This document shows, piece by piece, positions 1 through 4,583 of a stretch of DNA of 7,732 nucleotides (position 1 is its first letter; each line of letters starts with the position of its first letter). Below the pieces are notes generated by a model. It worked only from the letters and a program-made list of their open reading frames with translations, was not told the DNA's origin and searched no databases. The position numbers and the translations under genes were made by a program. Origin of the DNA: Hungateiclostridiaceae bacterium UBA3922 (GTDB taxonomy: Bacteria; Bacillota; Clostridia; Acetivibrionales; DTU013); contig DGEQ01000033.1 of assembly GCA_002386045.1 (NCBI GenBank), forward strand, positions 495 to 8,226. Direction: 5' to 3'.

Positions 1-23
1 GGTATAAGGTACGGTGATCAGGT

Positions 24-173
24 ATGAGGTTCAAAAGAAAGGAGTACTTCAGGAAACTGCGGCGCAAAAAAATGCGGAAGGCATTGCTCTATGGACTTGT
101 AATGCCTTCCGCACTGATCCTGCTCGGTTATCTCACTGCTTCGTTTATCATCCTGCCCGTCATGTCCGGATGA
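24..173 (+). CDS. possible 49-residue single-pass membrane microprotein
   Basis: An ATG at 24 opens a 49-codon frame ending in TGA at 171-173; the frame is closed upstream by TGA at 15-17. The product is strongly basic at the N terminus (about 10 Arg/Lys in the first 19 residues, including KLRRKK) and then hydrophobic from about residue 20 to 48 (LILLGYLTASFIILPV). That is the pattern of a positive-inside signal anchor. It resembles the N-terminal anchor of small Gram-positive membrane proteins, or of SPOR-domain proteins that have lost the rest, but I do not recognise a family. Against it: there is no good Shine-Dalgarno sequence (only AAGG at 6-9, far from the ATG), a perfect leftward terminator lies inside the frame, and the 38-bp repeat array starts at the stop codon. 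It could be a decayed gene remnant or a chance frame. Confidence 0.33.
   Translation: MRFKRKEYFRKLRRKKMRKALLYGLVMPSALILLGYLTASFIILPVMSG
66..113 (-). terminator. strong intrinsic terminator for leftward transcription
   Basis: A perfect 13-bp inverted repeat has arms TGCGGAAGGCATT (73-85) and AATGCCTTCCGCA (101-113) and a 15-nt loop. On the minus strand the stem is followed at once by seven T residues (complement of the A run 66-72), the classic Rho-independent layout. The nearest leftward gene is gerM, ending at 628, so this would end the comEA/gerM-side transcript after it has crossed the whole 38-bp repeat array. The loop is somewhat large for a terminator, but stem and T-tract are excellent. 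The other reading, chance symmetry within the small frame at 24-173, is unlikely for 13 perfect pairs. Confidence 0.72.
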
Positions 174-175
174 GG

Positions 176-628
176 CAGGTTTGCATCAGATAAACGGTCC
201 AATCCGGAGTGGGCAGGCAGCTTCAGGTAAACAGGTCTATTCCGTAAGCAGGTTGTTTCAGATGGAACGGTCCTCTCCAGATAAGACAGGTTATTTCAGG
301 TGAACTAGTCCATCCCGGAACGGACAGGTTATTTCAGGTAAGCCGCTCCATCCCCAATCAGACGGGTTGTCTCTGATAAACAGACCATTCCGGAAGATGC
401 AGGTTGCTTCAGATATACCGGTGCATCCCGGACTAAGCAGGATTCTTCACATATGCCAGTCCATACCGGACAAGGCACGTTGCTTCAGATATTCAGGTCT
501 GTCCCGGACAAGGCATGTTCTTCATACAAAACTGCTTTATTACGGACAAGTCTGGTTGCTCCATGTGAAGCAGGTGCATTCCGGGCTATACGGGATATGC
601 AGATGTATCAGGGGCTCGTGCAGCAAAC
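176..628. repeat. degenerate tandem array, about 12 units of 38 bp
   Basis: Units start at 176, 214, 249, 287, 325, 363, 400, 438, 476, 514, 552 and 591, giving lengths 38, 35, 38, 38, 38, 37, 38, 38, 38, 38, 39 and about 38. Each begins with a version of CAGGTTGCTTCAGAT and ends with a version of GTCCATCCCGGACAAG. Aligned by eye, units 4 and 5 (287 and 325) agree at 29 of 38 positions, and units 7 and 9 (400 and 476) at 30 of 38. The first, tenth, eleventh and last units are the most diverged. There are no unique spacers, so it is not a CRISPR array, and a 38-bp period is not a multiple of 3, so it is not a protein repeat. The consensus contains two short dyads, GGTT with AACC and CCGG with CCGG about 6 bp apart. 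The array fills nearly all of the gap left of gerM and ends at its stop codon. Confidence 0.8.
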
Positions 629-1725
629 TATTCCGCTATGATCGACTCATCCCTGGAAAAAGGCTCGTCGAATATGGCGTGGGTATATATTTCTTCCTTT
701 TTGCCTTCCACCAGGAACTGCACTTTCTCTATCCAGTCAAGCTCCGTGAGCGTGTTCACTACCGAGTAGATGGCCATCCTCTCTGCGGCAGTGCCCCCCG
801 GGCTGTTTTCGATAAACTCTTTTGAGAAATTCACAGTACATACTCCGCTCTTCGTCTCAACGGACAAAAGCTTTGTGTCGTCCGGGATCGCACCCCACAG
901 GTCATCGGTCCGCGGGCCTGCCAACAATTCATCGATGACCGCTTCCTCTGCCGAAACACCCGATGGGATCTCTATTTCCCTCGGCTCGCCGACCAGGTAC
1001 ATGGCATCAGAGTCGGAAAAATACAACACGGCTTTCATCGTCCTGCCCGGGACAGGGCGCCCTTTCTCATCAAGGACGGCAGGCCTCATATCGCCAAGAG
1101 GCTCGCCGCCCGGACCCACCATATCTTTTCCATCGATCCTCAGACGCACCCTGTCCACGCCTTCGATCTCCGTAAGTGTGTTGACGATGGACACCCTGGA
1201 TGTGACATCGTCAAGCCCGCTGCCGCGAAACTCTTCAGAGAGGTCGACGATCGCTGTCCCGTCCCTGACCGTTATGCCAAGTATCCTGGTACCCTCAGGT
1301 ATCGGGTTCCTCAGCGCCGGGTCATCGGGACCTTCGGCCAGCGCCAGTATACATGCCCTCAATACGGCCTTTTCGACCACGGGTATTTCACGCTCCACTT
1401 TTCTAAGTGCACTGTTGTCAGCGGTCGGGAAATACAACGTGACCTTTATCATTTTGGCTTCGCCACCCGCAGCATCAGTGTCGGCGGAAGCGCCATCAAT
1501 GTCGTCTGCCCCGTTCGAGTCTTCCTGTTCCCCGGTACTGCTGTCCCTGGTACCGTTGTCCCCGTTCCGGGCATCGTCATCCGTTTCCATGGATCCCGTC
1601 TCGCCGTCATCCGGCAAATCTCCTGCAGCATTTCCGGAAGTCGCTGCATCTTTGCCGAACAGGCTGCAGGCTGCCAGCGATATGACCAATATTATGACTG
1701 TTACTATGAAAAACAGCTTTTTCAT
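628..1725 (-). CDS. gerM: GerM-type sporulation/germination lipoprotein, two GerMN domains
   Basis: The 365-residue product is almost the size of Bacillus subtilis GerM. Residues 1-20 form a lipoprotein signal peptide with lipobox LAAC, Cys20 being the lipidated residue, so it should be anchored outside the membrane. Residues 24-90 are a very acidic, Gly/Asp/Ser-rich low-complexity linker. Two GerMN domains follow, about 95-200 and 231-341, each starting with (V/A)xLYF and carrying the paired signatures AEGP..IPEGT...DLSEEF and LAGP..IPDDT...NFSKEF, then a VNTLTE helix. In B. subtilis GerM is needed for spore formation with the SpoIIIA-SpoIIQ channel and for germination; that role is inferred here. 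The ATG at 1725 is chosen because GGAGGA (complement of 1731-1736) lies 5 nt upstream; an in-frame ATG at 1800 would put 25 polar residues before the signal peptide. It lies downstream of comEA on the same strand, separated by 388 bp of repeats, so a shared operon is doubtful. Confidence 0.93.
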   Translation of the reverse strand: MKKLFFIVTVIILVISLAACSLFGKDAATSGNAAGDLPDDGETGSMETDDDARNGDNGTRDSSTGEQEDSNGADDIDGASADTDAAGGEAKMIKVTLYFPTADNSALRKVEREIPVVEKAVLRACILALAEGPDDPALRNPIPEGTRILGITVRDGTAIVDLSEEFRGSGLDDVTSRVSIVNTLTEIEGVDRVRLRIDGKDMVGPGGEPLGDMRPAVLDEKGRPVPGRTMKAVLYFSDSDAMYLVGEPREIEIPSGVSAEEAVIDELLAGPRTDDLWGAIPDDTKLLSVETKSGVCTVNFSKEFIENSPGGTAAERMAIYSVVNTLTELDWIEKVQFLVEGKKEEIYTHAIFDEPFSRDESIIAE

Positions 1726-1771
1726 CTGACTCCTCCACTCTTTCCCGACGTGATTCCATACCATTACCGGT

Positions 1772-1800
1772 ATCTTATACGACGGATCACGGTGCGTCAA
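1772..1800 (-). promoter_or_regulatory. putative sigma-A-type promoter for gerM
   Basis: On the minus strand, TTGACG (complement of 1795-1800) is followed after 17 bp by TAAGAT (complement of 1772-1777). That is 5 of 6 and 4 of 6 matches to the vegetative consensus with ideal spacing, and it predicts a leader of about 40 nt before the gerM ATG. The -35 hexamer lies inside the first unit of the 27-bp repeat array. An imperfect dyad, ATACC at 1758-1762 with GGTAT at 1769-1773, overlaps the -10 side and could be an operator. B. subtilis gerM is under mother-cell control; I looked for a sigma-E-like CATACA box here and did not find one. Confidence 0.4.
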
Positions 1801-1979
1801 TGTTCCCGCCGCGAATCAAGCGCCAGAGTTCCTGCTGAAAAAATCACGCATCGATGTTCTCGCTAAAAATCGCACGTCAATTCCCCGCCGCAAATCATGC
1901 ACCGGTGTTCCTGCAACAAAATATCGCATCGACGCTCCCGCTGCAATATTCCTGCAGTCAGCTGCAGCTTCGGTCTGCC
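1794..1979. repeat. degenerate tandem array, about 7 units of 24-28 bp
   Basis: Units begin at 1794, 1820, 1848, 1872, 1899, 1926 and 1954. Most follow the pattern GCRTCRATGTTCCCGC followed by YGCAAAAATCAC, for example GCATCGATGTTCTCGC at 1848 and GCATCGACGCTCCCGC at 1926. Unit lengths are 26, 28, 24, 27, 27, 28 and 26, so the period is not fixed to a codon multiple. The last unit is poorly conserved. The sequence is unrelated to the 38-bp array on the other side of gerM. No coding frame with a credible start or ribosome site occupies this stretch. The alignment was made by eye. Confidence 0.62.
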
Positions 1980-2113
1980 GCCTCACCGCAGTACCTGCCT
2001 GCCGCTGTATTTGTCACCACACAACTCCGGCCAGTTGCTTCTGTCTGACGCAGTACCTGCCGCTGCTTCTGTCTTCCGCCGCCCAGGCCCGCTTCTGCAT
2101 GCCGCCATCAATA
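1980..2113. repeat. C-rich, partly repetitive tail of the gerM-comEA gap
   Basis: No gene is visible here. CGCAGTACCTGCC occurs exactly twice, at 1987-1999 and 2049-2061, and TTGCTTCTGTCT at 2035-2046 recurs with one mismatch as CTGCTTCTGTCT at 2063-2074. This suggests a further tandem block with a unit near 28-31 bp, too decayed to delimit. Just before it, CTGCAG occurs at 1952-1957 and 1962-1967, able to form a short hairpin. I see no T-tract terminator after the comEA stop, so read-through toward gerM is possible. Confidence 0.38.
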
Positions 2114-3031
2114 TCAGTCAACAGTTATATAGTCTTTTATGCTCTCGAACCGGTTCTGCTTGATCCCCGGCACTTTCATGATGTCCTCGATCCTGTTGAA
2201 CCTGCCGTGCTTCTCCCTGTAGGCTATGATATCCCTCGCCTTCGCCTCCCCTATTCCGGGAAGGGTATCGAGCTCATCTATCCCGGCGGTGTTTATGTTA
2301 ACCAGCCTGATGCCATTCCGTCCATCATGGGCATCGTCGCCGCCTCCGATCACTTCCGCGTCGGGCCCGCTGCCGCTGTGTACCACTGCGCCCTCGCCGG
2401 CAGCATTTCTCTCATTTTTTGATTTTATGACCAGCATGACATTTTCATTCAGCGTATACACCATGTTTATGTTTTCTGCATCCGCATCTTCAGTAAGTCC
2501 CCCCGCTTCCCGGACGGCATCGCATATCATCTGGCCTTTCGTGAGCGTTACAATTCCCGGTCTCTTTACACATCCCACTACGTAAACCTTGATTTCATCC
2601 TTACTGCCGGCAGGACCCCCGACCGGTCCCGCTGCTGCTCCGCCGGCCTCCCCGCCGCCCGGCCCTGCGCTGCCCGCAGCGAGGCCTGTCCCTCCCGCTG
2701 CATCCGCAGGTGCACCGCTGAAACCGCCCGCATCCACGGAATTACCACTGATGTCGCCCGTGGCTGCACCGCTGAAGCCACCCATACCTTCACCAACATG
2801 GCCGCCTGCTGCCGAAACTCCGCCCGGGCCTGAAACCGGCCGGACACCTCCGGCCCCGCTGTTTGCCGACGGCTGCTGCATGCGCGTCTGTCCATCCTCG
2901 ATTATTATGTCTCCCCTGCTGCTGAGCATTAAACTTCCCAAAAGCGCGCCCAGCAGAACGAGACCCGGAACAATGAATATAATGAGTTCTTTTTTTATCT
3001 CCATCTCTTTTCCAAACAGCTGGACCTTCAT
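2114..3031 (-). CDS. comEA: ComEA family DNA-uptake receptor (SLBB plus helix-hairpin-helix)
   Basis: The 305-residue product has a cytoplasmic N terminus, one membrane anchor at about 15-37 (ELIIFIVPGLVLLGALLGSL region), a long Gly/Ala/Pro-rich linker at about 57-143, an SLBB domain at 146-205 (IKVYVVGCVKRPG...AGGLTEDAD) and a C-terminal double helix-hairpin-helix at 243-305. The HhH part shows VNINTAGIDELDTLPGIG and then IMKVPGIKQNRFESI, the standard ComEA tail. In Gram-positive transformation, ComEA binds double-stranded DNA at the outer face of the membrane and hands it to the ComEC pore. The linker makes it about 100 residues longer than B. subtilis ComEA and probably spans the wall. The start is supported by GGAGG (complement of 3041-3045) 9 nt upstream. 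No comEC or comEB follows, so it stands apart from the usual comE operon. A general wall-associated DNA-binding role cannot be excluded. Confidence 0.93.
   Translation of the reverse strand: MKVQLFGKEMEIKKELIIFIVPGLVLLGALLGSLMLSSRGDIIIEDGQTRMQQPSANSGAGGVRPVSGPGGVSAAGGHVGEGMGGFSGAATGDISGNSVDAGGFSGAPADAAGGTGLAAGSAGPGGGEAGGAAAGPVGGPAGSKDEIKVYVVGCVKRPGIVTLTKGQMICDAVREAGGLTEDADAENINMVYTLNENVMLVIKSKNERNAAGEGAVVHSGSGPDAEVIGGGDDAHDGRNGIRLVNINTAGIDELDTLPGIGEAKARDIIAYREKHGRFNRIEDIMKVPGIKQNRFESIKDYITVD
2711..2783 (-). repeat. 54-bp in-frame direct repeat in the comEA linker
   Basis: TGCACCGCTGAA at 2711-2722 recurs at 2765-2776, and the next seven bases also match at five positions. The 54-bp spacing equals 18 codons and places the peptide GGFSGA twice in the linker (residues 84-89 and 102-107). 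It looks like a slippage or duplication event that kept frame and lengthened the flexible spacer. Confidence 0.5.
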
Positions 3032-3057
3032 GATACAATTCCTCCATTTTTTATATT

Positions 3058-3085
3058 ATTCTTCCTGCCAGTGTTATTTTCCTTT
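3058..3085 (-). promoter_or_regulatory. putative sigma-H promoter for comEA
   Basis: On the minus strand AAAGGAAAA (complement of 3077-3085) is followed after 12 bp by GAAGAAT (complement of 3058-3064). Both boxes and the spacing fit the B. subtilis sigma-H pattern RnAGGAwWW, 11-12 bp, RnnGAAT at every position. The predicted start near 3051 gives a 20-nt leader that contains the GGAGG at 3041-3045. I found no convincing vegetative promoter in the same place. Sigma-H drives early sporulation genes in Bacillus and competence genes in Staphylococcus, so control of comEA would make sense, but the region is A/T rich and a chance match is possible. Confidence 0.5.
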
Positions 3086-3111
3086 ATTTTCCGATACACT
3101 TTTAAAATTTT

Positions 3112-3142
3112 TTAACTTTCACCGCGATATTTCTGTTATACT
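3112..3142 (+). promoter_or_regulatory. putative extended -10 promoter for the carboxypeptidase gene
   Basis: TATACT at 3137-3142 is preceded by TG at 3134-3135, an extended -10 element. A weak -35 candidate, TTAACT at 3112-3117, lies 19 bp upstream, which is longer than ideal, so the extended -10 probably carries the activity. The predicted start near 3149 gives a leader of about 25 nt and puts the ATG at 3157 too close to the transcript end, favouring translation from 3175. It is back to back with the comEA promoter. Confidence 0.45.
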
Positions 3143-3174
3143 CTTATTGAAAGAACATGTCCCGGAGGGTACAG

Positions 3175-4491
3175 ATGAAAAAGCTGCTGACACTGGCAAT
3201 GATCTTGCTGCTGACAGCAACGAATATCCCTGTCGTATTTGCAAAAACTGCAGATGCACAGCCGCCCCAAATCGACGCCGCAGCCTACATACTGATAGAC
3301 GCACAGAACGGCGACGTGCTGTGCGAGAAGAATTCACAGGCATTAGTGTATCCCGCCAGCACGACCAAGATAATGACGGCCATACTGGCACTCGAACTCG
3401 GGGATCTCGATGAAGTCATGACTGCAAGCCAGCGGGCAATAGACGCCATAGGATACAACGGAAGCAACATAGGGATAATACCCGGCGAGAAGATCCGCCT
3501 GGAAAACCTGCTCCAGGCAATGCTCATAAGCTCCGCCAACGAAGCTGCGAACATAGTTGCGGAAAACATATGCGAAAGCACAGGGGAATTCCTGGAACTC
3601 ATGAACAGGCGGGCAAAGGAACTGGGAGCGGTCAACACTCATTTCACCAATCCGAGCGGCATCCATGATGATATGCATTACTCCACCGCGGCCGACTTGG
3701 CGTGTATTTCCAGGTATGCAATGACGCTGCCCAAGTTCAGGGAAATCGTCAGCACACGCAGCTTTACGATGCCCGCCACTAACAAGCACTCAAAGTGGCC
3801 GGAGCTCAAAAACACCAACAGGCTCCTGCTTAACAACACGAGCGAACTGTACGAGATCAACGGCATCAAGACGGGGTTCACCGGTCCCGCCGGCAACTGC
3901 CTCATTTCTTCCGCAAGGAACGAAGACGGCATGGAACTGATCGCCGTCGTGATGGGCGTCAAAAATGAAAACGCCGCGGAAAACGTGAGGAAATACTCGC
4001 AGGAACTGCTGGATTATGGTTTCACAAACTTCGAACGGGTCGAATTGATACAGAAAGGCCGGGTATACAGGAACATAAAGGTGGAAGATGCGGCAGACAT
4101 TTACGGCCTCGACCTGGTAGCGGAAGACTCCCTCGTCCGCGTACTGCCCAGGGACGTTTCGCAAAGGGACCTCCAGGAAGTTTCGCATATAAACGGGGAA
4201 ATACACGCCCCTGTCAACAAAGGCGACAGGATAGGATATGTCGAATTTCTGAAAGACGGTGTTTCCATCGGCAGGGTAGACCTTATAGCCGCAAGGGATA
4301 TCGAATACAAACCGGCCCCTGTCTCACTTGTTGAACTGACGCAAAACCCTCAGACTGTCATAGAAAGCATTACTGAAAACCTCTATTTCAAAATCGCCGT
4401 GTGCTGTGCAGCCCTCGCCGTGTTTGTCACTATAGCGAGGCAGTTCGTTAAGGCGCTCTCACGCAGGTCCCGCAGCAGGAGATACTATTAG
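3175..4491 (+). CDS. dacF: D-alanyl-D-alanine carboxypeptidase, DacF/PBP5 family (S11)
   Basis: This serine DD-carboxypeptidase removes the terminal D-Ala from peptidoglycan pentapeptides at the outer membrane face, limiting cross-linking. The 438-residue product has a signal peptide ending near VVFA (residue 23). All three penicillin-binding motifs are present: STTK at 62-65 with nucleophile Ser62, SAN at 120-122 and KTG at 232-234. A PBP5-type C-terminal beta domain follows at about 285-380 (APVNKGDRIG...), then a hydrophobic segment at about 404-424 and a basic RRSRSRRYY tail, which should anchor it as a true transmembrane helix rather than the amphipathic helix of many relatives. The start at 3175 has GGAGGG (3164-3169) 5 nt upstream; the in-frame ATG at 3157 lies before that site. 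The family is certain. Whether it is the forespore DacF orthologue or a vegetative DacA-like enzyme cannot be told, and no sigma-F promoter is evident. Confidence 0.92.
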   Translation: MKKLLTLAMILLLTATNIPVVFAKTADAQPPQIDAAAYILIDAQNGDVLCEKNSQALVYPASTTKIMTAILALELGDLDEVMTASQRAIDAIGYNGSNIGIIPGEKIRLENLLQAMLISSANEAANIVAENICESTGEFLELMNRRAKELGAVNTHFTNPSGIHDDMHYSTAADLACISRYAMTLPKFREIVSTRSFTMPATNKHSKWPELKNTNRLLLNNTSELYEINGIKTGFTGPAGNCLISSARNEDGMELIAVVMGVKNENAAENVRKYSQELLDYGFTNFERVELIQKGRVYRNIKVEDAADIYGLDLVAEDSLVRVLPRDVSQRDLQEVSHINGEIHAPVNKGDRIGYVEFLKDGVSIGRVDLIAARDIEYKPAPVSLVELTQNPQTVIESITENLYFKIAVCCAALAVFVTIARQFVKALSRRSRSRRYY

Positions 4492-4498
4492 TCAGGTA

Positions 4499-4528
4499 TT
4501 TACTGAAAAACGCAACATAATATATAAT
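4499..4528 (+). promoter_or_regulatory. putative promoter for the acyl-CoA synthetase gene
   Basis: TTTACT (4499-4504, 4 of 6 to the -35 consensus) is followed after 18 bp by a perfect TATAAT at 4523-4528, within an A/T-rich stretch just after the carboxypeptidase stop. The predicted start is about 4535, inside the 5' arm of the hairpin at 4531-4560. This would make the acyl-CoA synthetase gene an independent unit with a leader of about 50 nt. Confidence 0.42.
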
Positions 4529-4530
4529 AT

Positions 4531-4566
4531 ATGGGCGGAGAATCGCAGTATACTCGCCATTTTTTT
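4531..4566 (+). terminator. hairpin plus T-run after the carboxypeptidase gene
   Basis: ATGGGCGGAG (4531-4540) can pair with CTCGCCAT (4553-4560) in 8 bp with two single-base bulges and a 12-nt loop, followed by TTTTTT at 4561-4566. It fits a moderate intrinsic terminator for transcripts arriving from the carboxypeptidase gene. Transcripts starting at the predicted site near 4535 would lack part of the 5' arm and could escape it. Confidence 0.45.
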
Positions 4567-4583
4567 CAAGGGGTGTTATCCAG

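Noticed and set aside
176..628. CRISPR array
   Set aside because: Units are contiguous and diverged along their whole length; there are no conserved repeats separated by unique spacers, and no cas genes.
367..825. Rightward 152-codon frame
   Set aside because: It runs through the 38-bp repeats and into the antisense of gerM, has no ribosome site, and a 38-bp period would shift frame at each unit.
770..1729. Rightward 319-codon frame antisense to gerM
   Set aside because: It is a shadow of the gerM frame with Ser/Pro-rich composition and no domain; the minus-strand product has a lipobox and two GerMN domains.
1726..1800. Upstream ATG start at 1800 for gerM
   Set aside because: It would add 25 polar residues before the lipoprotein signal peptide, and it overlaps the putative promoter.
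3100..3150. Sigma-F/sigma-G forespore promoter for the carboxypeptidase gene
   Set aside because: No acceptable match to the GywTA and GgnrAnAnTw boxes was found at correct spacing; the extended -10 element explains the region better.
3157..3174. Upstream ATG start (MSRRVQ) for the carboxypeptidase
   Set aside because: It lies before the GGAGGG site and very close to the predicted transcript start; the ATG at 3175 gives a clean signal peptide and ideal spacing.
2589..3413. Rightward 274-codon frame antisense to comEA and crossing the promoter region
   Set aside because: It mirrors the Gly/Ala linker as a Pro/Ala-rich string, crosses two promoters and runs out of frame into the carboxypeptidase gene.
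4531..4583. Riboswitch or attenuator before the acyl-CoA synthetase gene
   Set aside because: The leader is too short (about 50 nt) and has one imperfect hairpin with no recognisable aptamer core.
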